Below are positions 53,197 to 62,603 of a stretch of DNA of 64,000 nt, one piece after another. The stretch is from Desulfurivibrio sp044068625 (lineage in GTDB: Bacteria > Desulfobacterota > Desulfobulbia > Desulfobulbales > Desulfurivibrionaceae). Made by a program: the position numbers and the translations under genes. Below the pieces are notes generated by a model. The model was not told where the DNA came from. It ran no database searches and saw only the letters and a list, made by a program, of their open reading frames with translations. Where the stretch lies: NCBI RefSeq assembly GCF_044068625.1, contig NZ_JBIPKH010000001.1, positions 124,001 through 188,000 on the forward strand, written 5' to 3'. The first letter of the stretch is position 1, and every line of letters begins with the position of its first letter.

Positions 53197-54086
53197 AAGA
53201 ACTTCTGATCCTCAGCGGCAAGGGGGGAACCGGCAAAACCACGGTCACCGGAGCCCTGGCCGCCATCATCAACAACAAAGTGATGGCGGACTGTGATGTC
53301 GATGCAGCCGACCTGCACCTGCTGCTCAAGCCTCGAGACAGTGTGGCACACGAGTTCTGGTGCGGAGCAGAGGCCAGGATCGATCCCCAGCGGTGCTCCG
53401 GCTGCGGAACCTGTTTCGAGCTGTGCCGATTTAAGGCCATAGAACTGAAGGACAAGGCCAGACTGCTGCCCTTTGCTTGCGAAGGATGCGGGGTCTGCGC
53501 CCAATTCTGTCCGGAAGGAGCCATCAACATGGTGGACAAACTTTCCGGCAGCTGGTTTGTTGCCACGACCGATCACGGGTCTCTGGTCCACGCCCGCTTG
53601 GGGGTGGGTGAAGAAAATTCGGGCAAGCTGGTCGGTCTGGTCAAGAGAAAAGCCCGGGAACTGGCCACCAGCCAAGGAGCCCAGTGGTTGCTGGTGGATG
53701 GCCCCCCCGGCCTGGGCTGCCCGGCAATCGCCGCCCTGGCTCAGGTCCAAGCCGCGCTGCTGGTAACCGAACCCACCCGCTCCGGCCTCCACGACCTGCA
53801 AAGAGTGGCGGAACTGACCGCTCATTTCCGGGTACCCACCGCCGTTTGCCTTAACAAATGGGATCTTCACCCCGAGCAGGCCAGCAAGATCGCTCAATTT
53901 TGTCGGCAGCAACAACTGTCACTGGTGGGGAAAATCCCCTTCGATCGAGCCGTGGTCGATGCCATCGTTCAGGGATTGCCCTTGCCGGCTCATGCCCCCA
54001 ACGCCCCGGCAACCATGGCCATCGAGCAGATGTGGGCTGAACTAGAAACATTCCTGGCGCGGGAAGAACTGCGAATAATCAGTTAA
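53193..54086 (+). CDS. MinD-type P-loop ATPase with ferredoxin insert, copy 2
   Basis: A 297-residue paralogue of the upstream gene. Walker A GKGGTGKTTVTGALA, ferredoxin motifs CSGCGTCFELC and CEGCGVCAQFC, and the VDGPPGLGCPA switch region. Overlaps copy 1 in ATGA, so the two are coupled and may form a heterodimer. This tandem pair is common in Desulfobacterota and archaea and is only partly characterised. Confidence 0.88.
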   Translation: MKELLILSGKGGTGKTTVTGALAAIINNKVMADCDVDAADLHLLLKPRDSVAHEFWCGAEARIDPQRCSGCGTCFELCRFKAIELKDKARLLPFACEGCGVCAQFCPEGAINMVDKLSGSWFVATTDHGSLVHARLGVGEENSGKLVGLVKRKARELATSQGAQWLLVDGPPGLGCPAIAALAQVQAALLVTEPTRSGLHDLQRVAELTAHFRVPTAVCLNKWDLHPEQASKIAQFCRQQQLSLVGKIPFDRAVVDAIVQGLPLPAHAPNAPATMAIEQMWAELETFLAREELRIIS

Positions 54087-54128
54087 ATCGGCCCGCCTGT
54101 CGGGCGCAACCAATAAAGGAGAAGCGAC

Positions 54129-54893
54129 GTGAGCCAGTATCTGATTCATCCCATCCCCATGGGCAGTAAGGTGTTCGACAAGGGAATGATGACCTACCAG
54201 TATGGGTATGGCGAACCATACACCATCCCCATCTACTGCTGGTATCTGGAGGGGGGTGACCGGAAAGTGCTGATCGATACCGGCGAACTCAATCCGATCC
54301 AATCCGAGGATCGGCAGCAGAAGATCGGGGGCCGGATCTATACCTTTGAGGAGGGACTGGCCAAATACGGTTTAAAGCCCGAGGATATCCAGGTGGTGAT
54401 CCACACCCATCTGCATCGGGACCACTGCGAAAATGACTACAAGTGCGTTAATGCCCAGTTTTTTGTTCACCAAAAGGAGATCGAGACCATTCGGGCCTAC
54501 CACCCCCTGGACTATCGCTATGTGGAGGATTTTATCCTGGAGGTGGAGCAGAACGGCCAGCTGACGCTGATCGACCATGATCGGGAGATCCTGCCGGGCA
54601 TCCGGGTGGTCCACACCCCGGCCCATACCCCCGGCGGGATGAGCGTGCTGGTGGAAACCCCCGGGGGAAGGGCGGTGATCACCGGTTTTTGCACCATTTT
54701 CGAAAATCTGTATCCTCCCCAGGCGATCCGGGGCATGGATATGGAGGTTATTCCCCCGGGAACCCACGTTAACGCCCATGAGGCTTACGATATCCTGCTC
54801 AAAACCAAAGCGCTGGGCGACTACCTCCTGCCGCTCCATGAACCCCGTTTTGCCGGCCTGGAGACCATCTCCGGCCCAGTGCCCCATGACTAA
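54129..54893 (+). CDS. Metallo-beta-lactamase-fold hydrolase (lactonase-like)
   Basis: A 254-residue MBL-fold enzyme with the metal motif HTHLHRDHCEN, a second His in TPAHTPGGMSVLV and a late His in LPLHEPRF. Similarity is to the N-acylhomoserine lactonase group, but no AHL system is seen and the substrate is unknown. The start is a GTG after AGGAGAAGCGAC. It closes the MinD operon and is convergent with the sigma-54 regulator (11-bp gap). Confidence 0.78.
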   Translation: MSQYLIHPIPMGSKVFDKGMMTYQYGYGEPYTIPIYCWYLEGGDRKVLIDTGELNPIQSEDRQQKIGGRIYTFEEGLAKYGLKPEDIQVVIHTHLHRDHCENDYKCVNAQFFVHQKEIETIRAYHPLDYRYVEDFILEVEQNGQLTLIDHDREILPGIRVVHTPAHTPGGMSVLVETPGGRAVITGFCTIFENLYPPQAIRGMDMEVIPPGTHVNAHEAYDILLKTKALGDYLLPLHEPRFAGLETISGPVPHD

Positions 54894-54904
54894 AAAGACC
54901 GGGA

Positions 54905-56689
54905 TTATGCGTCCACGATCTGATACTGCTTCATCTTGCGATAGAGGGTGCTGCGATCAATCCCCAATAGTCGGGCGGCCTTGGCCTTGTTGCCGTCGGT
55001 CTGGCGCAGCACCCTGACGATCCTCTCCTCCTCCCCCTCGCCATCCACCCCGCCCACCCTCTCCACCAAGAAGGACGCACTCCCACTCTCCCCACCATCC
55101 GCCAGCGACGGAGTACCTGAATCGCCCAGCACTTCGACCGAAAGCTCGGCGCTGGTGATGGTGCTGCCGGCACAAAGCACACAGGCCCGCTCGATCACAT
55201 GTTCCAGTTCCCGAACATTACCCGGCCAGCGATAGGCCATGAGCAACTGCAGGGCCTGGTCGGAGATGGCGGTGATACTTTTGTCCAGCTGTTTACTGAA
55301 GCGTTCCATAAACAGCCGGGCCAACAACTCCAGGTCGTTTTCCCGCTCCCGCAGTGGCGGCAAGTGAATATCCACCACCCGCAAGCGATAGTACAGATCC
55401 TCCCTGAACTCACCCTGCTGCACCTTGCGCCGCAGATCGGCATTGGTGGCCGCCACCACCCGAACGTCAACCGATACCGGCTGATCGCCTCCCACCGGAT
55501 AAAAGGTGCGCTCCTGGAGAAACCGCAACAACCTTACCTGGTTGGCCAGTGAGATATCCCCCACCTCGTCCAGAAAGAGGGTGCCACCATCGGCCTGGAG
55601 GATCCGGCCCTCCCGGTGGCGATCGGCCCCGGTGAATGACCCCCGCTTATGGCCGAACAGTTCGCTCTCCAGCAGGTTTTCGGGGATGGAAGTGCAGTCC
55701 ACCTTCACCAGCGTCATCCCCCGCCGGGGGCTTTCCGCGTGCAGAGCCTCCACCACCAGCTCCTTACCGGTGCCGGATTCGCCGGTGATCAGCACGGTGA
55801 CGTCCACCGGACCGACGTTTTCGATCATGGTATACACCGCCTGCATGGCGGGGGATCCGCCGGCCAGCCGATGGAAACGGGTCCGGCGGGTCCGCTGCTC
55901 CTGGTACTCGGAACAGGTCACGTCCCGAAAGAGCAGCATGGCCCCGATAAACTGTTCGCTCCGCCCCTCCAGGGGAACACCGCTGATCCGGAAGACCACG
56001 CGCCCCAGCTTGTCCAACTCCAGTTCCACCTGATGCTCCTCCACCTCCCGGCGGGATTCGAGCACCCGGCTGGCGTCATCAACAAAAACCCGAAAGGGGG
56101 CCGGCAGCTCCTTCAGGCTGCTGCCCACCTCCAGATCAAGCTCCAGCGCGGTGGCCCACTGGCGGGCCCGCTCATTGATTTGGGAGACCTTCAACTCGGG
56201 ATCGACGGTGATAATCATATCCCGGACGCTGCGGAAAACCGTTTCCAGATCCTGCCGATAACGCTCCATTTGCCGGTCGGCCCGCACCTTTTCCCGCCAC
56301 AAGGCAAACTGCTGCAGGGCCATGCGGGCGGTCCGCAGCAGATCATCCTTCTTGACCGGTTTGGCCAGATAGTCGAAGGCGCCCAGGCGCACCGCCTCGG
56401 CGGCGGTACCGATGTTGGGATAGCCGGTGACCATCACCACCGGACACTCCTTGCACAGCTCGCGAACCCGCCGCAGCAGCTCGATTCCCGACTCTCCATC
56501 CATGACGATATCGCTGATGATCAGATCAAACTCCTCGTTGTTGATCAGCTCCATGGCTTCTTCAAAGGTTCCGGCAGTCTTTACCGGCCCGTATCCTTCC
56601 CGGCTCAAAAACATTTTAAAGGTCAGGCGGAGGCTCTCCTCGTCATCAACCACCAGAATCCTGCTGCTAATCTTTTCGGGCTCCACCAT
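54905..56689 (-). CDS. Sigma-54-dependent response regulator with PAS domain
   Basis: A 594-residue activator: receiver domain (Asp60 in LIISDIVMDGESG), a PAS domain (about 140-260), AAA+ domain with Walker A GESGTGKELV and sigma-54 loop GSFTGA (the Ala of GAFTGA is Ser), Walker B GGTLFLDEVGD, and a C-terminal Fis helix-turn-helix (GNKAKAARLLGIDRSTLYRKM). It is the last gene of a unit with two kinase-type genes. The divergent cytochrome/HybA/NrfD operon carries the matching -24/-12 promoter and enhancer palindrome. Confidence 0.9.
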   Translation of the reverse strand: MVEPEKISSRILVVDDEESLRLTFKMFLSREGYGPVKTAGTFEEAMELINNEEFDLIISDIVMDGESGIELLRRVRELCKECPVVMVTGYPNIGTAAEAVRLGAFDYLAKPVKKDDLLRTARMALQQFALWREKVRADRQMERYRQDLETVFRSVRDMIITVDPELKVSQINERARQWATALELDLEVGSSLKELPAPFRVFVDDASRVLESRREVEEHQVELELDKLGRVVFRISGVPLEGRSEQFIGAMLLFRDVTCSEYQEQRTRRTRFHRLAGGSPAMQAVYTMIENVGPVDVTVLITGESGTGKELVVEALHAESPRRGMTLVKVDCTSIPENLLESELFGHKRGSFTGADRHREGRILQADGGTLFLDEVGDISLANQVRLLRFLQERTFYPVGGDQPVSVDVRVVAATNADLRRKVQQGEFREDLYYRLRVVDIHLPPLRERENDLELLARLFMERFSKQLDKSITAISDQALQLLMAYRWPGNVRELEHVIERACVLCAGSTITSAELSVEVLGDSGTPSLADGGESGSASFLVERVGGVDGEGEEERIVRVLRQTDGNKAKAARLLGIDRSTLYRKMKQYQIVDA

Positions 56690-56730
56690 GGTCAGCCTCC
56701 TTTATACGTATTTATCATGCCGCCTCCATC

Positions 56731-58284
56731 TCAGGAGACCGGCAGATCCACCATCATAGTGGTATGTTTACCATACTCGCTTTCAACCCGCAGAAAACCA
56801 CCAAGCTCGCGCATAATCCCCTGGCTGATGCTTAATCCCAGGCCGGTTCCCTCCCCCGTCTTTTTGGAGGAGAAAAAAGGCTCGAAAATATGTGCGATAA
56901 TCTCCCGGGGAATCCCGGTACCGTGGTCGGTGACGGTGGTCCGGATATATGGGTTGCCGTTCTCGGCCCAGCGCCTGGCCCGAATCTCCACGCGCTTGTC
57001 GGGATCCTTGCCGGGATAACGCTGGTTGAGGGCATGACGGGCGTTACTCAGCAGATTGAGAAAAACCTGCTGCAATTGATGCGGGTTAACGGAGAGCAAA
57101 GGCAGATCCTCGTCGAGGTCCACCGAAAGGGAGATTCCATCCTTGAACATTTGATGGGTGTAAAGAGCCAGGGCGTTATCGATCACCTCCCCGATCATCA
57201 CCGGCTCAACATCCTCGGTACGATGCTGCCGGGAAAAAGAGAGCAGATTGCGAACGATATCGGCAACCCGCTCCCCCTCCTCGATGATCCGGGCCAGCAT
57301 TTCGCGCCCCTCCCCGTCGGGATGGTCATCGACCAGCAACTGGGCGAAATTGATAATTCCGTTGACGGGATTGTTGATCTCATGGGCCACTCCGGCGGCC
57401 AACTCCCCAATGGCCGCCAACTGACCGGCCCTCATGGTTTCCGCCGCCCGTAATTTTTCTTCGGTAACATCCTCGAAACTGCCGATGGCCCCCACCACCT
57501 CACCATCGGGGTTCCGCAGCAGCCCGGTATCGATTCGCAACAGGCGCAGTCGCCCATCCTTGAGGGTCATTTGGCACTCCGAGCCGCTGAGGCGGCCGAT
57601 CCGGGCCAACAGTGCTTCCCCGGATTCCTTTCCGGGGCAACCAGCAAGATCGAGGGCGGTAAAAAGCGGGCAGGGCCGCCCCATCACCTCCCAGCGCTGA
57701 TAACCGGTCGCCTCCTCGGCCCGATCGTTCCAGCTGCTCACCAACCCCTGGCCATCGACGGTGAAAATAGCGCTGGGACTCACCCGGTAGAGCAATTCCG
57801 CTTTCTCCTTGGCATGCAGCAGTTGGGCGGTCCGCTCCCGGACCCGCCGTTCAAGTCGCTCCTGTTCATCACGGAGCATAACCGCCATCTTCTTGCGGGT
57901 GGTAACATCCCGCAGGGACTCGACAATTCCCCACACCTTCCCGTCGTCATCAAACAGCGGCGAGGCCAGGACTTCAAAAACCCGCAGCTCACCAGCGGCC
58001 GTATAGTGCTCGTGCTCCACCTGCACCCGGCGGCGGGAGCGTAAAACCTCCTGGAGGGGACAGGAGCGCCCCACCTGATCGCAGGGACGCTCCAAGCCGA
58101 AAATGAGCTGATGGCAGTGGGGCAACCGGGCCACCTCCCGCTCGCCACTGCTGGCATACTCGCGGGCCGCCCTGTTCATCAGTTTGATATAATAATCGGC
58201 CCCCACCACGATAATGGGATCGGCCACCCCATCCAAAACGGTCTGCCAAAGATCCTGTGGTGATTCCTTGCATCCTTCCGGCAA
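56731..58284 (-). CDS. Histidine kinase with two PAS domains
   Basis: A 517-residue soluble kinase: two PAS domains (about 10-130 and 160-280), HisKA with the phospho-His in GVAHEINNPVNGIINFAQLL, and a full HATPase (N box QVFLNLLSNARHAL, DHGTGIP, GTGLGLSIS). No membrane segment. It lies between the response regulator (41-nt gap) and the degenerate kinase-like protein, and is the likely phosphate donor of the regulator. Confidence 0.88.
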   Translation of the reverse strand: MPEGCKESPQDLWQTVLDGVADPIIVVGADYYIKLMNRAAREYASSGEREVARLPHCHQLIFGLERPCDQVGRSCPLQEVLRSRRRVQVEHEHYTAAGELRVFEVLASPLFDDDGKVWGIVESLRDVTTRKKMAVMLRDEQERLERRVRERTAQLLHAKEKAELLYRVSPSAIFTVDGQGLVSSWNDRAEEATGYQRWEVMGRPCPLFTALDLAGCPGKESGEALLARIGRLSGSECQMTLKDGRLRLLRIDTGLLRNPDGEVVGAIGSFEDVTEEKLRAAETMRAGQLAAIGELAAGVAHEINNPVNGIINFAQLLVDDHPDGEGREMLARIIEEGERVADIVRNLLSFSRQHRTEDVEPVMIGEVIDNALALYTHQMFKDGISLSVDLDEDLPLLSVNPHQLQQVFLNLLSNARHALNQRYPGKDPDKRVEIRARRWAENGNPYIRTTVTDHGTGIPREIIAHIFEPFFSSKKTGEGTGLGLSISQGIMRELGGFLRVESEYGKHTTMMVDLPVS

Positions 58285-58341
58285 AACAACACCTCACGGG
58301 CGGGTTTCATCACCGGCTCCAGCCGCGGTCCACATCGCCAC

Positions 58342-60246
58342 TCAACAGGGAAATTCGATCTTCACCGTCACCTCAGGGCCGGCGGTATCCAGTCGCAACT
58401 CTCCCCCCTGCTCCGCCACCACCTCCTGCATTCCGGCCAGCAGCTCGGGATCAATCCGGGAAGACTGGCCGCTGAAGGAGAGGCGCAGGCAGCGCCCCTG
58501 TTTGCGGCTGCTGAGCTCTCCCTTGATCAGCAATTTTTTATTCTGATCCTTGGCGGGATAGCGCAGGTCCAAGGTACGGCGAGCCTGCTCGCAGAGGAGC
58601 ATAAACACCTGCTGCATCCGCCGGGCGTTAACCGGCAGGGGCGGAAAATCGGCGGGCAGGTCCGGTTCCACCAGAATTCCGGATCCCTTCATGCTGAAAC
58701 GGCTAAGGGTGATGGCATCGGCCAATACCTCGCCCAAGGGCAGAAACTCCTCATCGTGCCCCCCGCCCCGGCTGTAGAAGATGGTTTTCTTCATGATCCC
58801 GGCCAACTGCTCGCCGGTGCCGATCAGTTTGGCCGCAATCTCCCGCTGGGTCTGCTGCTCCAGGGGCTCGTCGGCCAAAATCTGGGCATAGTTGATCATT
58901 CCGTTGGCCAAATCGCTCACCTCGTGGGCGACCCCCGCCATGATCCCCCCCGACTCGGCGAGGTTGAAGCCCAGCAGCTGCCACTTATGTTCCCGACCGG
59001 GAGCGGTGGCGCTGAACTGACGCAAAGCCATTCCCACCGCCGTGGCCACACCTTGGAGAAGATCCACCTCATAGGGGGTAAATCCCTCGGCGGCGGTGCT
59101 GAAAACGGCCAGCACCCCCACCAGCCCTTCCTCCTCTTCGCTCAAGGGGAAAACGCCGTAGGCGGCCCGGCGCCCGGCCAGCTTGGTATCCTGCAGCAAT
59201 CCGGGTGAAACCGTGGCCAGATAGTCGGGAATAACCACCGGTTCACCCGCCGCCAGAGCCCGTTGCACCGGACCCGAATCCTTGCCCGGCTCCCGCCCCG
59301 CCACCGGCAGACCGCTCACCAGGGCCAGATTGTCCGGTTCAACCAAGCCCGGGCCGGCTCCGGCCACCCCCAAAAGCTTGAGGCCATGGGGTTGCAAGGG
59401 GCATCCCAGCCAAACCAGAAAGTAGTCGGAATTATGGCGCAAAGCACGACAGACCTCAATTCCCAGCTGCTCCATGGTCCGGGCCTGGGAGAGGGCCGCA
59501 ACCGCCCGGCGGCCCATGGCGGCCAACGCCACCTGCCGCTCCAGACGGCCAGCCATTTCCGCGTCATGACGCAACAGGTCATTGACCATGGCGACCACCC
59601 CCGACAACCACCGACCGTCGGCCGGGCAGGAGATCTCCAGGCGCTCACCATCCAATACTTCCTTCCCCTGGGAGTTGAGGCAAACCAGCGGCAGCACCAC
59701 CCGCCGGTAACCAAGAAAAAGGGCAACCAGAGCCCCGAAAAAGAGCAGGGCCAGGGTGCCGATCAAGACGTTCTGAAAACCGACCAGGCGGCGCTTGGCC
59801 TGCTCCACCACCAAGCGGTCAAAGAGCAGCAACCGCTCACCCAGGATTCGCATCTCCCGGTTCAGGTTGCGCCGCAACTCCGGGGCGTGGGGGCGAGCCT
59901 CAAGCTGGCGGACCATCACCACCATGCCGGAAATATCCACGGCCTGCATGAAGCCCAACTTGTACTCATCGGCGATCCGGCGGTCCGCCAGCACCGAGGA
60001 CAGGGAACTGTTGAACTGCTCCAGGGACCGGGAAACGTTCTCCAGATTACCGTTCTCGGCCTGCAACAGTTCATCCATAAGTTGTTCGCGGATGATGGTA
60101 AAACGGAAAAGCAGGGTTTCGCTTTGATCGGCAATCGCTTTATGACCCGCGTAAAGTGTGTATTGGCGGGCGCCTGAGCCAAGCAGCGCCACCAGGATCA
60201 AGCCCAATCCCAGAACTGAAAACCAGATTATCCGTTGCAAGGCCAT
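58342..60246 (-). CDS. Membrane kinase-like protein with a degenerate ATPase domain
   Basis: A 634-residue protein with two membrane helices (about 6-26 and 157-180) around a periplasmic region, a HAMP-like linker, a GAF domain (about 270-420) and a HisKA-like helix with the phospho-His kept (GVAHEVSDLANGMINYAQIL). The HATPase region that follows lacks the N box Asn, the DxGxG and the GTGLG loops seen in its downstream neighbour, so ATP binding is doubtful. It probably senses or tunes the neighbouring kinase. First of a three-gene unit. Confidence 0.85.
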   Translation of the reverse strand: MALQRIIWFSVLGLGLILVALLGSGARQYTLYAGHKAIADQSETLLFRFTIIREQLMDELLQAENGNLENVSRSLEQFNSSLSSVLADRRIADEYKLGFMQAVDISGMVVMVRQLEARPHAPELRRNLNREMRILGERLLLFDRLVVEQAKRRLVGFQNVLIGTLALLFFGALVALFLGYRRVVLPLVCLNSQGKEVLDGERLEISCPADGRWLSGVVAMVNDLLRHDAEMAGRLERQVALAAMGRRAVAALSQARTMEQLGIEVCRALRHNSDYFLVWLGCPLQPHGLKLLGVAGAGPGLVEPDNLALVSGLPVAGREPGKDSGPVQRALAAGEPVVIPDYLATVSPGLLQDTKLAGRRAAYGVFPLSEEEEGLVGVLAVFSTAAEGFTPYEVDLLQGVATAVGMALRQFSATAPGREHKWQLLGFNLAESGGIMAGVAHEVSDLANGMINYAQILADEPLEQQTQREIAAKLIGTGEQLAGIMKKTIFYSRGGGHDEEFLPLGEVLADAITLSRFSMKGSGILVEPDLPADFPPLPVNARRMQQVFMLLCEQARRTLDLRYPAKDQNKKLLIKGELSSRKQGRCLRLSFSGQSSRIDPELLAGMQEVVAEQGGELRLDTAGPEVTVKIEFPC

Positions 60247-60318
60247 GGTCCGATCCTTTTTGGGATTAAGCGCCGAGCAACCGTTTCCCGACGCCCCGGG
60301 TTGGGAAAACCGGAAGGG

Positions 60319-60343
60319 CGCGGAGGGGATTACCCCCTCCGCG
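60319..60343 (-). terminator. Terminator of the NrfD operon
   Basis: Perfect inverted repeat CGCGGAGGGG/CCCCTCCGCG around ATTAC in the gap between the NrfD stop and the kinase-like gene. No long T tract follows, so efficiency is uncertain. Confidence 0.5.
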
Positions 60344-60365
60344 TTTAGCCGTCATTATACCCGTC

Positions 60366-61616
60366 TCAAGATTTGTCCTTCCAGGTGAAAAGAATCGGCA
60401 ACCGAGCCAGCACCGCCCGGTAAACCAGGATATAGGTCGCGTAAACGGTGACGGTGATCACGAACTCCCGCCAGTGGGGAATCTCCTGATAAAGATTCCA
60501 GTTGAAAGTGATGAGCGAGGTGTTGAGCCGATTCAAGGCAATCCCCACCACCGCGAACAGAGCCGCCCAACGGGCCGTGGTGGCGTTGTTGTTACGCACC
60601 GCCGAGGTGAAAAGCACCAGCGGCACGATTACGCCCAGGGCCATTTCGAACATGAACCACTGTCCCCAGCCGCTGAAAAGATACTGCCAGTCATTATCGT
60701 GGGCGACCCCGATGAACTTGATCACCAGATAGGTGACCAGGGCCAGGGCGGCCCCCTTGGCGATTCCCACCGTCAGGCGGTCCAGGCTTTTCAGGAAGGT
60801 CTCGTCACAGCGCCAGCGCATAAACCACTTGGTCAGGGTGCTGACCACGATCAACATGGAGAGGCCGGCAAAAATCGCCGAGCAGATGAAATGGAACCAC
60901 TGGAAGGCGGAGGAGTACCAGAGCGGATGGACCTTGCCCGGAGCGTAGGTGAAAAGCGCCCCCAGGGCACCTTGGTGCAGGGTGGAGAGAATAATACCGG
61001 CCACGGTCAGACCAATTACGATCTGTTTGATAAAACGTTTGGCCTTGGGCCAGCCCATCCACTCGGAAACCGCCGGCACCAGCTCGGCGACCTGCACCGA
61101 CAGGTAAGTGGCCACGTGCCAGGCCACCAGGAAGAGGACCGCCGCCGGGCCCAGGGAAACAAACATCGGATAGATCAAACGCCAGGGCTGGCCCAGATCC
61201 ACCTGGAGAAACATGACCGCGAAGAAATAGCCCAGCAATCCATTGAGCAGCCCCAACCGCTCGATGGGTTTGAAATCCTTGCGGCCGAACAGCTCGACGG
61301 TGGTCCCCATCATAAAGCCCGAGGCGGACAGGGGAACCATCACAAACAAGCCCCAACCCAGCAGCAGACCCCAGGGATAATCGTAGGAGCTATGGGTGAC
61401 CCAACCCAGGCCGAAGATGAAGCGACCGACAATGATCGGCAGCCCCACCGCGAAAATCGCTGCCAGAATCCAGTTGAAGGGATTGCGTAACTGGGCCGCC
61501 CAATATTCCTGGGAACTCAATCCCAGCATCATCTTCTCCTTGAAGCTCCAAGGAGTACCATCCGGTTTGTGCAGCGTGTCGATCGGCCGGAAGCCCTTTG
61601 CAAGCATTCGATTCAT
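60366..61616 (-). CDS. NrfD/HybB-type quinone-interacting membrane subunit
   Basis: A 416-residue membrane protein with about ten helices of NrfD/HybB type (IFAVGLPIIVGRFIFGLGW, LLLGWGLFVMVPLSASGFMM, and others). Such subunits exchange electrons between the quinone pool and a periplasmic partner. It begins with the ATGA overlap of the HybA gene, so the two are coupled. Together with the cytochrome it resembles quinone-reductase modules (Qrc/Hmc-like) of sulfate reducers, without the catalytic molybdopterin or DsrK-type subunits. Confidence 0.88.
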   Translation of the reverse strand: MNRMLAKGFRPIDTLHKPDGTPWSFKEKMMLGLSSQEYWAAQLRNPFNWILAAIFAVGLPIIVGRFIFGLGWVTHSSYDYPWGLLLGWGLFVMVPLSASGFMMGTTVELFGRKDFKPIERLGLLNGLLGYFFAVMFLQVDLGQPWRLIYPMFVSLGPAAVLFLVAWHVATYLSVQVAELVPAVSEWMGWPKAKRFIKQIVIGLTVAGIILSTLHQGALGALFTYAPGKVHPLWYSSAFQWFHFICSAIFAGLSMLIVVSTLTKWFMRWRCDETFLKSLDRLTVGIAKGAALALVTYLVIKFIGVAHDNDWQYLFSGWGQWFMFEMALGVIVPLVLFTSAVRNNNATTARWAALFAVVGIALNRLNTSLITFNWNLYQEIPHWREFVITVTVYATYILVYRAVLARLPILFTWKDKS

Positions 61617-62554
61617 GATTTGCCCCCCTCTCCCCTGTTGTTATCTTTTTTGCCGGCTTCGGCCTCCTCCTTACGGGTGGCGAGCAGATGAAATCCGGTG
61701 AACAGCGCCGGCCAGATGGTCAGCACCATGGGCACGATGGTCAGGAACTCCTTAACATAGGAGATTACCGGTTCATTGCCGAGGGTGGTGTTGAAACCGA
61801 GCTCCTCAAAGGGCACTCCCGAAAGGTAGAGCCAGGAGGTCCCCCCCATCTCCTTTTCGCCATAAATATGATCGACATATTTATTGGGGCGTTCCTTGAT
61901 CCGCTGCCGGGCAAGGCGCAGCATATCGGCACGCTTGCCGAAGACCATCACCTCCTGGGGACAGGCCTCGACGCAAGCCGGGGGGCGGCCGAACTGGAGC
62001 CGGGTATCATAACAGAAGATGCACTTCTTAATGATGGGGTTGATCGTGCTGGAGTAGCTGTAGGCCGGGATATGGAAGGGACAGGCGATCATGCAGGTCC
62101 GGCAGCCGACGCAAACCTTGGGATCGTAAATCACCGCTCCTTCCGGGGTTTTCTTGTAGGCGTTAACAAAGCAGGAGGTTAGACAACCGGGCTCATTGCA
62201 GTGATTGCATTGAATTTTGCGGTAGACCGGCCCCCCCGACTGGGTGTCATAACGGTTGACCACCGTATAGGCCTTCTCCGTGGGCTGCCGGGGCATGCCG
62301 CCATGTCTGGTTTCCTCGAACACCGAGGTGTCGTTAAAAGGTTTGGCCGGTTCCGGCAACCCCTGCTCCTTGTTGCAGGCCGCCTCACAGGTACGGCAAC
62401 CGACACACTTGGTCAGGTCGACCAGGACCCCCATACTGTCGGGGTAACCCTCAAACGAGGCGGCCTTACCCGAGGCCGCCTTGCCGGTCACCGCCAGGGC
62501 GGCAGTCCCGGCCAAACTGCCCTTGAGAAAGTTTCTGCGATCTATCTTCTTCAT
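61613..62554 (-). CDS. HybA-type iron-sulfur protein with Tat signal and membrane anchor
   Basis: A 313-residue periplasmic 16-Cys ferredoxin. Start ATG 62554 (GAGGAG upstream) gives a Tat signal (DRRNFLKGSLAGTAALAVTG), then four [4Fe-4S] clusters: CVGCRTCEAAC, CNHCNEPGC with SC, CVGCRTCMIAC, and CIFC with CVEAC. A C-terminal hydrophobic helix (IVPMVLTIWPALFTGFHLLA) anchors it to the membrane. It carries electrons between the cytochrome and the NrfD subunit. Confidence 0.9.
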   Translation of the reverse strand: MKKIDRRNFLKGSLAGTAALAVTGKAASGKAASFEGYPDSMGVLVDLTKCVGCRTCEAACNKEQGLPEPAKPFNDTSVFEETRHGGMPRQPTEKAYTVVNRYDTQSGGPVYRKIQCNHCNEPGCLTSCFVNAYKKTPEGAVIYDPKVCVGCRTCMIACPFHIPAYSYSSTINPIIKKCIFCYDTRLQFGRPPACVEACPQEVMVFGKRADMLRLARQRIKERPNKYVDHIYGEKEMGGTSWLYLSGVPFEELGFNTTLGNEPVISYVKEFLTIVPMVLTIWPALFTGFHLLATRKEEAEAGKKDNNRGEGGKS

Positions 62555-62603
62555 CACTAAGCTCCTCTCCTCTATTTTTGCTGAACCCAGACCCGGCTCA
62601 ATT

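Noticed and set aside
54129..54893. Quorum-quenching AHL lactonase
   Set aside because: Only the general MBL motifs are present; context is iron-sulfur handling, so the substrate cannot be assigned.
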